DNA from: Allium sativum
Taxonomy: Eukaryota > Streptophyta > Magnoliopsida > Asparagales > Amaryllidaceae
Direction: 5' to 3'
DNA: 64,000 nt
Assembly: GCA_030737875.1 (NCBI GenBank)
Contig: CM060912.1
Location: 461,470,310-461,534,309, forward strand
Part shown: positions 34,922-47,754 of the stretch, one piece after another
Position numbering within the stretch: position 1 is the stretch's first letter
How the letters are laid out: each line of letters opens with the position of its first letter
Program-made: the position numbers and the translations under genes
The notes under the pieces: model-generated
Databases searched by the model: none
Told to the model about the DNA's origin: nothing
Seen by the model: only the letters and a program-made list of their open reading frames with translations

Positions 34922-35961
34922 TGTAACAACCCTGAATTTTGGGGTAAACTTAAAAATTTATTTTAAGTTATTTTTAATGAGTTTTGATATTTAAAATAAT
35001 TTATTTTAAATAAAAGGATTACGTTTTCCTTTGTATTATAAAAAAAAGATTTAAGTAGTATCAATTATGTAGGGTAAATTATTATATGTAGTGGGAAAAA
35101 TAAAAGGTATTATTTTTGTTGCATTAAAAGTTTACAAAACAAAATATTCATGACACACAAAGTTTACATTTTTGTGAAATTAGTTTGACACAATACCACA
35201 ATTGAGAATTAAACAATAAATCTAAATTAGAATGTATTTATTTGGAATCTAAAATATGCAATTGTTTAATAATGAAACAAATGAATTAAAAATCGTATAT
35301 ACACATGCGTAAGGAAAATTTAGCAATGAGAACTAAATGGTTGTTATTGTAAGTCTTAATTGTGTATTAACATGATTTATATTATTCAAATTTAGATCCA
35401 TTCTTTAATTTTACATAAATGTGCATGCATTCATTTATCTCTTCCACATTTTAAAACATGGTTGCCTCTTTTTACCTCTTTGTTCTCCAACCTTTTTAGT
35501 CAAATTAACAAAACATATGCTACATTTTAATGCATGCACCTACAAGTCTCTCTCTCCCATTTATATTTACTTTTGAAATTTGAACAAAATTGATAATGCT
35601 ACTTTTTCAGGATTTATGATCAATAAATGTTAATTTAAATGAAAAGAAAAGCAAAAATATTTCGAATATATTAAGAAACAAGATATTAGTTTATCCCTGC
35701 TGTAATATGACATGGTATCTTTTTCTTAACCTACTATGCGTCCAAATAAAAAGTTGCATTTAAATGTACTTTTTTTTATTACATTGAAAAGATTTAAGGA
35801 AAAGTATGATTTGTTAATAATAAAAGGACCAAATTGTATTAAATAACTTACATAAGGGGAGGGGGGTTAAATTAATAGAATTAAAACATAATAGGATACA
35901 TAAGGATTAAACAACAATTTTCAAATGTCTATATAATATCTCTTAGACACAACCCCCCAAC
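34922..35961 (+). repeat. D 3' LTR, part before E
   Basis: Matches 20063-21090 with small differences. TATA-like TATATAATA at 35930-35938. Ends with CCAAC, the duplicated target of E. Confidence 0.9.
35957..35961. other. Target-site duplication of E (left copy)
   Basis: CCAAC, repeated at 45267-45271. The D 5' LTR shows the unfilled site near 21085-21097, with one changed base. Confidence 0.92.
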
Positions 35962-36718
35962 TGTGACGGCCCGCCCCGCACCAACCGACATTTACTCCAA
36001 AAGTGCGCTGTGAACATGTCCAGTTAGCACGGAACGGGTCGTCAGAAGGAAAAGGAAGAAGGAAATGAACATACAAAGAACCTGTAGAATGTCCCACAGC
36101 GCATAGAATAAAATATAATAATAACATACTTGACATAAAACATGTGAGACAGTGCATAAGCTGAAAACCAGAACTAAACATCATAGCAATGGAAATCCAA
36201 AATACAGCTTATTACAACTTTTCAAACTGTCTCAAAGCAAAAGCAAGATAAAAGAGGTACACTACTAATGCCCAAGTAGCGACCACCAATGACACAGGGA
36301 GAATATATATATATATATCATACGTGGAAGCCTCCTGCCCGCCTCCGAATCAACTACTCGCGCACCACCAGCTAACCTGTCTCTAGTCTGCTCGTGTGAG
36401 AACCCAGAGTAATAAGAGGAGACATAAAACTCTGGGTCAGACATAAAGCCAGGTATGAGCGATAAGCATCTAAAGTGAACAATAACAGGTAGACTAGAAA
36501 CATACCTGAACCTGGACCTGCAACCAAAGAGTTAGCACTACATACTGTACAACACTCTAAGGTACCATATCAAACGGTGTAAAGATACGGAGGTGGGGAG
36601 GCGTGCATGTCATAATGATGGCAAACAATCAAACATAGCATCCATCCTCACATCTCTCACTCAGTGCGTAAAGCATACGATATTCACCACTTCGATCACC
36701 CAACATACCTTGCTTAGA

Positions 36719-37035
36719 TCACTTTGCCCCATGAAGTCATAAATGGCTTCACTGCACTGATAACGTAGCCACAAATCCCTCGCTATGTCCACTTTGCCCC
36801 ATGGAGTCACAAGAACCCCACTGCACTGGCTCATAGCCCTACTAATCCTTACTATGTCCACTCTGCCCCATGGAGTCGTAATGACCCCACTGCACTGGCT
36901 CATAGTCATACTACGCATCACTTTGCCCCTCAGGTCATAATGACCCTACTGCGCTGATAACGTAGTCTTGCTACCATCACCTTGCTCCTCAGGTCGTAAT
37001 GACCCTACTGCACTGATAAGTAGCCATCATTCATT
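36719..37035 (-). repeat. 60-70 bp tandem repeat in E 3' LTR
   Basis: Five units beginning near 36719, 36789, 36859, 36920 and 36979, each with CACTTTGCCCC-like and CACTGCACTG-like words. Later units carry the palindrome GGTCATAATGACC. Repeated at 43390-43695. Confidence 0.75.
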
Positions 37036-37189
37036 TTTAGTGGTGAATCGAAGTTATGAACGTCGACAACTCCTTAGCACACGTCCCGCAGCAAAGTCCA
37101 CCCATGAAGTGAACTCATCGGTTCCCAACGGGATCCTGAGCTCTAACTTCCCCTATTGGACTACCTTTGCATCTCGGGTTATTGGTCAA

Positions 37190-37575
37190 TACTGGGTCGG
37201 GTCGGGTTCCTCCTCAAGCCATCGGTTCGGGTCGGGTGTCCTTCATCAGTTCGGGTCGGGTCTTCTTCTGGTACGGTTCGGGTCGGGTGTCCTTCTTGGG
37301 TCGGGTCGGGTGCTTCACTTCAGGTCAGGTCGGGTGCAATCTCCCCTCCAGCTCGTGCCTCCGCTCCGATCCGTCTCCTCATCCTTCACGTGCTCCGATC
37401 CGATCCATCTTCGTGCTTCCGCTCCGATCCGTCCTCCTTAATCCGATCCGATCCCAGTTCAATTAGCGTGGCCTTCCTTTTTGCCAATTTTCCCAAGTGC
37501 CAGGTTCCGATCCGATCGAATCCCTTGCCCAGTTCAACATATCCGATCCGAGCCCCCTATCCGATCCGATCCGAA
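37190..37575 (-). repeat. GGGTC / CCGATCC simple-sequence block in E 3' LTR
   Basis: 37196-37330 holds at least a dozen GGGTC words in short runs. 37362-37575 holds many CCGATCC words, the other strand's counterpart of GGATCGG. Related GGATCGGGCA words fill the A/B LTR repeats. Overlapping frames in all registers are composition artefacts. Confidence 0.75.
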
Positions 37576-38602
37576 CCCTGCACTGTTTTCCGAAACTGTT
37601 CCAGCAAGTGTTTACGCCATTCGACGACGTTTTCGACCATTCTAACTATTGAAATAAATCACAAAGCATTTTATACAGTCATAGCAACATGCATAATCAA
37701 CCACAAACATCGAAACATCAATATGATAGGTAGAAACGGATCAAACATACCCAAAATCCCATATTTCCCCTTAAGCATGTTTAGGTGAAACTAATGATAG
37801 GATTAGCAAAACTTAACCAAATTAACCCAAATTCATATCAGAGGTCTAAAACATCATTTAGGAATTTGTGAACATTTTTCCCGAATTTTATCATGTTTAA
37901 ATCTGCTAATTAACACTAATCACCCCTAATTAGCCATAATTAGTGCAAAACTATGCAAATCACTCACCTTAGCCACAAATAAACTAAGATCTGAAATAAA
38001 TCTCTGATTTGATGTGAATCTCAATGCTAAACAGCAGCTCCAATGTTGCTTTGGTGTAGATCTCCCTTGATTAGAGGTTGCTAAGCCAAATCCTTGACCA
38101 AAAGATGATTTGGAGGTGATTTAGAGGTTAGAGGCCATTTTTAGGGTTCCTTGGTGATAAGTGGAGGCTAGAAAACTGAAATGGAATGATTCTCCATCTC
38201 ATTTCAGCCTTCCCATAACCCTAATCCCGAAATGGGTTATGGGCCTACTCACTAATCACCCGATTTGGCCCGGTTAAGCAGTTTTTCACCCTCCAAACCT
38301 TATTTCAGCCATATCTCCCAAACGGTAAGTTCGTTTGGCTATTGTGACCACTCTACGGAAAGGTAAACCATCAAACGAATCCAATGGAAGTGGTTTCAGG
38401 TCAAAATTCATTTCCAATCAAAAGTTATGGTCAAAACAAGATCAGCTATGGGCAAAATGGTCATTTTAAAAATCGACAAAAATCATGAGCATGGGAAATG
38501 ACTCTAATGGATGTTTCCCAAAGTTACATGACCATACGACTTCATATGAGAAAGAAATAAATATTCTACGATCCTATGATGTGTAGAATACGGGTCATTA
38601 CA

Positions 38603-38640
38603 CTCTCCCCCCCCCCCCCCCCTTTAAGAAATTTCGCCCC
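38603..38640 (-). other. Polypurine tract of E with a run of 16 Gs
   Basis: Plus-strand C16 at 38607-38622 lies four bases from the 3' LTR. A has a shorter G run (six) in the same place. Confidence 0.8.
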
Positions 38641-38766
38641 CGAAATTCCCTAATCAAAACACACACAAAGATCTCGCATGCCTATCAATCATAAAACAAC
38701 AATCAAACATGCAAACCAAGCAAAACAAGTCTACCCTAGCATGCGGAAAACTAAATCGCAAGGTAA
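38641..38766 (-). other. Short 3' untranslated region of E
   Basis: No gene. It links the chromodomain end to the polypurine tract. Confidence 0.5.
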
Positions 38767-41700
38767 ATCTTACCAGGCAAAGAGTTCTGGATATGCCTTC
38801 CTAATGTTCTCCTCTGTCTCCCAGGTACTATCATTCTCGTTCTCGCCCCACTGAACCTTGACTAGCTTCACCGCCTTCCTTCGAAGTTGCTTCGTATCGT
38901 GCCCCACAATACGAATCGGCTTGCGGTTCCCAACCGCCTCGGGTTCTACTTCGAAGTCCTCTAACTGATCAGGTGAGATAGTCATATCTGAGTCGTGAAC
39001 GAACTTCCTTAGTTGGGAAACATGAAATACATCGTGAACTCCCGCCATTTTCTCTGGTAAGCCAACTCTATATGCCAAATTCCCGACTAATTCAAGAACA
39101 GGGAATGGGCCAACAAATCTTGGTGCCAATTTGCCTCTCCTGCCAAATCGTACCACGCTCTTTAACGGAGAGATCTTGACGAACACCAAGTCACCAACGG
39201 AGAATTTCAAGTCTCTTCTCCTCTTATCAGCATAACTCTTCTACCTATCTTGGGCAGCCTTCATTCGTTGCTGAATGACCTTAATCTTATCTGAAGTTTC
39301 CCTTACCACATCTGGTCCAAGCACAAACTTCTCGCCAGTCTCTATCCAACATGATGGTGAGTTGCACGGTCTTCCGTACAAGGCCTCATATGGAGCCATA
39401 CCGATACTGGATTGGTAGCTATTATTATATGCAAACTCTACTAGATGCAAATGGTCATCCCATGATCCACCAAAATCCAATATACCGACTCTCAAGAGAT
39501 TTTCCAATATATGATTCACCCTCTCCGTCTGACCATCGGTCTGAGGATGATATGCAGTACTGAGATGTAATCCTGACTCTAGAGCCTCTTGTAAGCTCTT
39601 CCAAAACCCACTAGTGAACAACGGGTCTCGGTCACTCACAATGCTTTTGGGTACTGCATGAAATCTCACTACCCACTTCATATAAAATTCTGCCAACTTG
39701 GCTGCCGTTCTGGTCGATTTGACCGGTATAAATCTTGCGCTCTTAGTCAATCGATCCACAATTACCCAAATGCTATCGTATCCCGATCTAGTCCTTGGTA
39801 AACCATCGATGAAATCCATCGAGACTTGCTCCCATTTCTATTCGGGGATTTCTAATGGTTGCAACAAACCACTAGGCTTCTTTTGCTCGGCTTTAACTAG
39901 CTGGCAATTCATGCATTTGGATATAAACTTCCCAACGCCTCTTTTCATTCCTTCCCAGTAGTAGGTTCGCTTCATGTCTCGATACATTTTATTACCACCG
40001 GGATGTATAGTCAGTTTTGAGTGATGACATTCTCTAAGCACTTCATCTCTCAAACCATTCACGTTGGGCACAACTAGTCTTCCATTCTTTTGAAGCCATC
40101 CATCTCGATCAAGCCCATACACATTCATCTCCTCACCGTCGATGTTCATCTCTAACTGGGAGATGATTTCCAATAGGTTAGGATTGTCCCTCTGGTGGGA
40201 ACCAATCCGCTCTATCAAAGTGGGTCTGATCGTCAAACTAGCTAGCATGACTGGATCCAATTCGTACTTTGGTCTGAAATCAAACCCCGTGATATACTCC
40301 AGTTGCTTCCATTCAAGAAACATTGCCCCTAAGCTGGCATGTCTCCTACTCAAGGCATCGGCTACCGCATTACCTTTCCCAGGTGTATATGCGATATTAA
40401 AATCATACGAAGCCAAGAACTCTTGCCATCTCTGCTGACGGAGATTCAGATCTTTCTGGGAGAAGAGATACTTTAACGATTTACGATCGGTAAACAACTC
40501 AAATCTTTCTCCCAAGAGATAGTGTCTCCGTATCTTCAGCGCAAATACAATCGCTGCCAATTCCAAATCATGGGTAGGATACTTCTTCTCATGCGGCTTT
40601 AGCTGTCGACTAGCATAAGCTACCACCCTACCTCCTTGCATCAATACAGCACCTAGTCCGGTACCACAAGCATCCTTGTATACCATCATCTCTTCATTCC
40701 CCTTAGGAATGACTAATACTAGCGCACGCGTCAACCTCTCTTTTAGACTCTTGAAGGCATCCTCACACACTCCGTCTCAGACGAAGGACTAATTCTTCTT
40801 AGTCAATTGAGTCAACGGTGCTGCTATCTTGGAGAAGTCCTGGATAAACTTACGATAATATCCAGCTAATCCCAAGAAACTTCTTACATCTGTCGCATTC
40901 TTGGGTGTAGGCCAATCCTGTACCGTAGCCACCTTCGCAGGGTCCACGGCAATATCACTCTCTGAAACAACATGACCCAAGAATCTCACTTCCCTTCTCC
41001 AAAAATGACACTTAGAGAATTTCGCTTTCAATTGGTGTTTCCTCAACACCTCCATCACTATCCTCAAGTGTCCATTGTGTTCCTCCTTTGTCCTTGAATA
41101 AACAAGGAAATCATCCACGAACACAAGAACAAACTTATTCAACTGATCTCTGAATACTCGATTCATAAGATCCACAAAATAGGCTAGTGCATTGGTCAAC
41201 CCAAATGGCATGACCAACCACTCATAAAATCCAGACGGCGTCCTGAATGCTGTTTTCGGAATACTCTCATCTGCTACTCGAAGCTGATGAAATCCTGTCG
41301 CGAGGTCCAACTGGGAGAACAATCTTGCTCCTTCCAGTTGATCAAATAAATCATCTATCCATGGTAGAGGATACTTATTCTTCCTCGTTACCTTATTCAA
41401 CTCGCGATAGTCCACACACAAACGAAGGGAACCATCTGCCTTAGTGGCAAACACAACTGGTGCTCCCCACTCGGAGACACTCCTTCTAATAAATCCCTTC
41501 TTCAAAAGATTGCTGACTTGCACCCCGAGCTCTCGCTGCTCCCTTGGTGCCATACGACGAAGTGGCATCACTATAGGTCTGGCATCTTTCACCAAATCAA
41601 TACGGAACTCAATCTCTCGGTGTGGTGGAAGCCCGGTCACCTCCTCGAAGACGTCCGGATACTGGCCAACCACGGGCACATCTGACAACTCATCCCGCGG

Positions 41701-42120
41701 GATGTCGAGGGAATTTACAAAACTAGCCATAACCCCATCACTGGGTAGACTACCAAACACTACCCTCCGCCCATCATCCGCCCTCACTGTCACCAAAAAG
41801 CCCTCACAGTCTACCACCACCCCGTATCTTTGGAGCCAATCGACTCCCAATATAATGCCATACCCAGTAAAGCCCAAAACAAAGCAATCACAAACAAATA
41901 TACATCCATGACTCGATAAGACCAAATTCCTGCAAATCATACTAAGGCTAGTCGAACCACCAATCGGGTTCGTCATAACCAATGGTCTATCGACTATCTC
42001 GGGTTCCAGTCCCAACCTATCTACCAGGTCACTAGATATGAAGGAACGGGAAGCCCCAGTATCAAACAAAACTCGAACTGGTACATCATAAATAGAAAGC
42101 ATACCTTGAATAACAACATT
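38767..42120 (-). pseudogene. pol of element E (protease, RT, RNase H, integrase, chromodomain)
   Basis: All pol domains are present in order and in one frame, broken only by stops. Protease: [10 protein letters not shown] near 42065. RT (about 41700-40900): [25 protein letters not shown] and catalytic FVDDFLVY. Stops TAG 40791-40789 and TGA 40779-40777 fall at the RT/RNase H link. RNase H (to about 40330): [29 protein letters not shown], all three acidic residues kept. Integrase: zinc finger [13 protein letters not shown] with [11 protein letters not shown] 39840-39838, then core with VIVDRLTKSA, SDRDPLF and QTERVNHILE. TAG 39243-39241 precedes KLAPRFVGPFPV and a chromodomain ending DSTWETEENIRKAYPELF. 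The chromodomain places it among chromoviruses. Closest relative here is B. Confidence 0.93.
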
Positions 42121-42965
42121 CTTTCCTTTCTCCGCCGCAGTTGGGGCATTCGACGAAGAAGGAACAGCATCAATAGCATATGCTTTCACAATCTGCTTCT
42201 CCTTAAGAGGTTGCGGACACTTATCCTTATGATGTCCCACTTGACCACAGTTGTAGCACTTCCTTTCCGCTGGCTTGGCCCGACATTCTTTAGCATAATG
42301 GCCCTTCTTACCACAGCTGAAGCACTCAACATCCTTCTTGCTCTTTTTCTGGCAACCTTTAGATTGGTCCTGCTTCCTCTTATTCTGAGAGTTATTCTTG
42401 CCTCCACCGCCTGCTTGCGGCTTTGGCCCTTCTGCAGATGCAGCCTCAGTCTTTGACTTAGGGTAAAGACTCTCTGATCTCAAAGCTTTCCCCACGATCG
42501 ATTCAAAAGTCTCATCGATGTGATTGATAAGCCTTTCCCCCAAGTATCCATCCAAGCCAGTAATAAACTTCTCATTCTTCTTCTCAGGAGTGTCGATAAG
42601 AGACAGTCCATACTTCGACAAAGTGTCGAACTCAGCAATATAATCAGAAACTGTCATTCCGTTCTGCTTGAGTTCCAAGAACCTCTTAAACAACATCGAC
42701 TTCTAGGCAGCTGGAATAAACTTCTCGCTAAAGCGAGCCTTGAACTGATCCCAAGTAACCTGATCTTCTGGAGTAGCTGTTCTAATGGCATTCCACCGAT
42801 TCATCGCTCGCCCTTGCAGCTGACGAGACGCTAGCCTTCTCTTCATTGCATCCTCAAGACCCAAGTCATCGAAGATACGGTCACAGCTATCCATCCAGTC
42901 CTGAACATCTGTGGCTGACTCCGTTCCGTGGAACGGCTTTCCACCAAGATTAGTGTAATCTTTGC
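42121..42965 (-). pseudogene. gag of element E, 5'-truncated
   Basis: Begins abruptly at 42965 in the coding text for DYTNLGGKPFHGTES, where it meets LTR sequence, so the start codon and N-terminal part are deleted. The capsid domain follows (MDSCDRIFDDLGLEDAMKR, KFIPAA), a TAG at 42705-42703, then [19 protein letters not shown] and a basic linker. The two zinc knuckles [14 protein letters not shown] and [14 protein letters not shown] are both intact. It continues in frame into protease, as is usual for chromoviruses with a fused gag-pol. Confidence 0.9.
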
Positions 42966-43389
42966 ACAGGGAGAATATATATATATATATATCATACGTG
43001 GAAGCCTCATGCCCGCCTCCGAATCAGCTACTCGCGCACCACCAGCTAACATGTCTCTAGTCTGCTCGTGTGAGCACCCAGAGTAATAAGAGGAGACATA
43101 AAACTCTGGGTCAGACATAAAGCCTGGTATGAGCGATAAGCATCTAAAGTGAACAATAACGGGTAGACTAGAAACATACCTGGACCTGCAACCAAAGAGT
43201 TAGCACTACATACTGTACAACACTCTAAGGTACCATATCAAACGGTGTAAAGATACGGAGGTGGGGAGGTGTGCATGTCATAATGATGGCAAACAATCAA
43301 ACATAGCATCCATCCTCACATCTCTCACTCAGTGCGTAAAGCATACGATATTCACCACTTCGATCACCCAACATACCTTGCTACGATCA

Positions 43390-43695
43390 CTTTGCCCCAT
43401 GAAGTCATAAATGGCTTCACTGCACTGATAACGTAGCCACAAATCCCTCGCTATGTCCACTTTGCCCTATGGAGTCACAAGAACCCCACTGCACTGGCTC
43501 ATAGCCTTACTAATCCTTACTATGTCCACTCTGCCCCATGGAGTCGTAATGACCCCACTGCACTGGCTCATAGTCTAACTACGCATCACTTTGCCCCTCG
43601 GGTCATAATGACCCTACTACACTGATAACGTAGTCTTGCTACCATCACCTTGCTCCTCAGGTCGTAATGACCCTACTGCACTGATAAGTAGCCAT
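43390..43695 (-). repeat. 60-70 bp tandem repeat in E 5' LTR
   Basis: Partner of 36719-37035. Confidence 0.7.
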
Positions 43696-43854
43696 CATTC
43701 ATTTTTAGTGGTGAATCGAAGTTATGAACGTCGACAACTCCTTAGCACACGTCCCGCAGCAAAGTCCAATCATGAAGTGAACTCATCGGTTCCCAACTGG
43801 ATCCTGAGCTCTAACTTCCCCTATTGGACTACCTTTGCATCTCGGGTTATTGGT

Positions 43855-44245
43855 CAATACTGGGTCGGGTCGGGTTCCTCCTCAAGCCATCAGTTCGGGT
43901 CGGGTGTCCTTCATCAGTTCGGGTCGGGTCTTCTTCTGGTACGGTTTGGGTCGGGTGTCCTTCTTGGGTCGGATAGGGTGCTTCACTTCAGGTCGGGTCG
44001 GGTGCAATCTCCCCTCCAGCTCGTGCCTCCGCTCCGATCCGTCTCCTCATCCTTCACGTGCTCCGATCCATCTTCGTGCTTCCGCTCCGATCCGTCCTCC
44101 TTAATCCGATCCGATCCCAGTTCAATTAGTGTGGCCTTCCTTTTTGCCAATTTTCCCAAGTGCCAGGTTCCGATCCGATCGAATCCCTTGTCCAGTTCAA
44201 CATATCCGATCTGAGCCCCCTATCCGATCCGATCTGAACCCTGCA
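43855..44245 (-). repeat. GGGTC / CCGATCC block in E 5' LTR
   Basis: Partner of 37190-37575 with a few base changes and one lost CCGATCC unit near 44060. Confidence 0.75.
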
Positions 44246-46148
44246 CTGTTTTCCGAAACTGTTCCAGCAAGTGTTTACGCCATTTGACAACGTTTTCGAC
44301 CATTCTAACTATTGAAATCAATCACAAAGCATTTCATACAGTCATAGCAACATGCATAATCAACCACAAACATCGAAACATCAATATGATAGGTAGAAAC
44401 GGATCAAACATACCCAAAATCCCATATTTCCCCTTAAGCATGTTTAGGTGAAACTAATGATAGGATAAGCAAAACTTAACCAAATTAACCCAAATTCATA
44501 TCAGAGGTCTAAAACATCATTTAGGAATTTGTGAATATTTTTCCCGAATTTTATCATGTTTAAATCTGCTAATTAACACTAATCACCCCTAATTAGCCAT
44601 AATTAGTGCAAAACTATGCAAATCACTCACCTTAGCCACAAATAAACTAAGATATGGAATAAATCTCTGATTTGATGTGAATCTCAATGCTAAACAACAG
44701 CTCCAATGTTGCTGTGGTGTAGATCTCCCTTGATTAGAGGTTGCTAAGCCAAATCCTTGACCAAAAGATGATTTGGAGGTGATTTAGAGGTTAGAGGCCA
44801 TTTTTAGGGTTCCTTGGTGATAAGTGGAGGCTAGAAAATTGAAATGGAATGATTCTCCATCTCATTTCAGTCTTCCCATAACCCTAATCCCGAAATGGGT
44901 TATGCGCCTACTCATTAATCACCCGATTTGGCCCGGTTAAGCAGTTTTTCACCCTCCAAACCTTATTTCAACCATATCTCCCAAACGGTAAGTCCGTTTG
45001 GCTATTGTGACCACTCTATGGGAAGGTAAACCATCAAACAAATCCAATGAAGGTGGTTTCAGGTCAAAATTCCTTTCCAATCAAAAGTTATGGCCAAAAC
45101 AAGATCAGCTTGGGGGCAAAATGGTCATTTTAAAAATCGACAAAAATCATGAGCATGGGAAATGACTCTAATGGATGTTTCCCAAAGTTACATGACCATA
45201 CGAATTCATATGAGAAAGAAATAAATATTCTACGATCCTATGATGTGTAGAATACGGGTCATTACACCAACCCTAATGAAACCTAGCCTCCTTCTTCATA
45301 GGATCATGGCGGCTCTCCTTCACGTCCATAGAACTAATGAATTAGCAAGGTGAGAATTCCTAATTAAAAAATTAATTTTTAATTAATTTCTCGTTCATAA
45401 ATATTTGTTATGTATGTTATTATGTCTGAAAATGGTGTTATGATTTTTCATTGATGTTGTGATGTTTGGGATGGTTTGAATTATAGTCTGAAATCGTAAT
45501 GGTTTCGTATGTATGGATGTTGACTTAATTCTTTCTAGTTATTGAATCATACTTATACCTTCTTAGATTTTTATTGGAAATGAAAATAAGAATATGGAAA
45601 ATATAAAAAGATTTGATTTATATTGAAAGTTGAAAGGAAAGATTTAGAATGTCAAAAGATGGGATTTTGGTCAATGCATTTTTATTGCATTTTTCATATG
45701 AATACAAAGATTGGGATTTTTATTGCACCTTCATATAGATAAAAGAGGTTAATGGGATTTTTAATACGATAAAAGATTGGATCTTCAATGCGAAAAAAGA
45801 TTGGATTTTTGCTGACATTAAAAGATTATATTTTTCCTTTTTTTTGTTCTTACATTGCATCTTAATGACATTGGCAATATATTATAAATGATGAATTTTA
45901 AAGTTTCAACTTTTTGATTCATTTTGTTATAAAACATGAAATGCAACTTTTTAATTTATTTTGTTAATTAGAACATTATCATTTATATGATAGAGGAATA
46001 GAAAAAGATGTTCCTTTATGAAACATGTGTTGATTCATTAAAAATAGTGTCACTTAACATTGTCCGCGAGAAAAAGAGAAAAAAAAAATTAGTTAGGACA
46101 TGTTTAGTGAAATAAAAATACATTATTTAGAATATTATCATATTAGTT

Positions 46149-46352
46149 GAGAATGCATTCATTTTATTTTATGTGTCATTTAGATAATGCATTCATTTTA
46201 TTTAACGTGTCATTTTGAGAATGCATTCATTTTATTTAACGTGTCATTTTGAGAATGCATTCATTTTATTTAACGTGTCATTTTGAGAATGCATTCATTT
46301 TATTTAACGTGTCATTTTGAGAATGCATTAATAAAATTCAACACATGTCATC
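46149..46352 (+). repeat. 34-bp tandem array, D 3' LTR (6 copies)
   Basis: Units start at 46149, 46183, 46217, 46251, 46285 and 46319. The second is diverged (TAGATAATGC). Confidence 0.85.
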
Positions 46353-47754
46353 TTTATTGAAATTAGAATGGGTGAATATAAAATAAATACTAAAAAATGT
46401 CATGTATGTCAAAATAAATATCATTTATGATCATCTAGGATTGCCACAATAAAAGGTCATTTCTGTCAAAGATAAAAGTGTCATTTTAGTTAGTAATGTC
46501 ACCTAAGAATAAAATAGACATTTTAGTTAAAATTGTCATTTTAGACAAGAATGTCATGTTTGAAGATAAGGTCATTTTAGTTAGATATGTCACATATATT
46601 AGTATAATGAATATGTCATTTGTTGAGGATAATGTCTTGTGAGAACTCTTTCTCACTAAATCTTTATTTTCAGTAATTATTTATTTTCATAAATAAATAT
46701 ATTTAATTGTATGTAATGAAATGTTTTTGGTTTATTTCTATGTTATGCATGATTGTTGTGTATATATGTTTGGTTGTGATGCGATGTTTAAAATCTGAGA
46801 ATTTGTAACATAACAATTAATGTTATTTTATTATGTATGATAATTCAAATATGTTACACTGCCATATACAAGTTGCCTGACTTGTATATGTTGATTGGGC
46901 TGATATTTTCACACATCGCCCAAGTGTACAAATAATCTATTGTTACTTGAATTTTTTTTGTGAAAAGTTATTGTATGTTGTCAATTGAATGTATATTGTT
47001 TGAATGTCAATTACATGAATAAATGAATGTTATTTGGATGTTGTGATTGGAATGTAATTTGGGTAATAAAAGGGTGTTTGTCATTATTTTATAAATGCGT
47101 TGTTTGAAATCCATTAATTAATGGTATTGATGTGGGTCTCATTCCAATGAAGGATTTTTGAAAGTTTTCAAATATGGTTTTACGTTAAAAGAATTAATTT
47201 TGTTTTTGATAACACTAATACCATTTAATGTGTATGAAGCCGACTGAGTAGGCTCGCGCTATGTTTACGAGAATGGTTATTACCATGAAGTTCATTTATT
47301 ATGTAATAAATGATGAAGGATTAGAATTTGAAATTTGAAATTTAACATTTTAGAATTTTATTTTAATGGTTATTATAATAAAAAATGAATATTGCTTAAC
47401 CCGAGGTTAATGCCGTAATAAATTATTAATCAATATTGAAGATTTGAAATTTAAAAATTTTACATTTTGAAAATGCTATTATAATATTATTATAGGAACA
47501 AATGTTGTATTAAATGATTAATTAATATTAAGAGTTTGTCATTCAAGAATTATTATAATGTTATTATAATATGAAAGGTTTCAATTTTTATTTAAAGTTT
47601 AAATATAAGAATAAATGGTATTTCAAGAATAATGAAGATTTTTAAGGGGATATTTTGAAATAAATGATATTTTAAGAACCAAAGTACTTCAAAAAAAAAA
47701 TCAAAATAATATTTTCAGTAGGATAATTATAATTATAGATTATAATTGTACTTG

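Larger units (their letters stand above)
35962..38602 (-). repeat. 3' LTR of E
   Basis: 2,641 bases. On plus it reads TGTGACGGCCCGCC to GGTCATTACA. Contains a 60-70 base tandem repeat, an AT microsatellite (36305-36320), a GGGTC-rich and CCGATCC-rich block, and AT-rich sequence. Long frames in the rich block are not genes. Confidence 0.93.
35962..45266 (-). mobile_element. Element E: best-preserved chromovirus, 5' region deleted
   Basis: A 9,305-base minus-strand element: 5' LTR (45266-42966, lacking its last 330 or so bases), gag-pol in one frame, polypurine tract, full 3' LTR (38602-35962). Flanked by CCAAC. Primer site, leader and the first part of gag are missing through a deletion, so no further transposition is possible. 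In about 200 bases compared by eye, its LTRs differ at six or seven sites. Confidence 0.93.
42966..45266 (-). repeat. 5' LTR of E, 3'-truncated
   Basis: Matches 36295-38602. It lacks the part equal to 35962-36294, that is, the LTR's own downstream end. Contains the tandem repeat (43390-43695) and the GGGTC/CCGATCC block (43855-44245). One block is slightly shorter than in the 3' LTR. Confidence 0.92.

Noticed and set aside
36968..37788. Overlapping long ORFs (99-210 residues) and their copies at 43636-44214
   Set aside because: They lie in GGGTC/CCGATCC repeats of the E LTR, are open in several frames at once by composition, and match no protein family.
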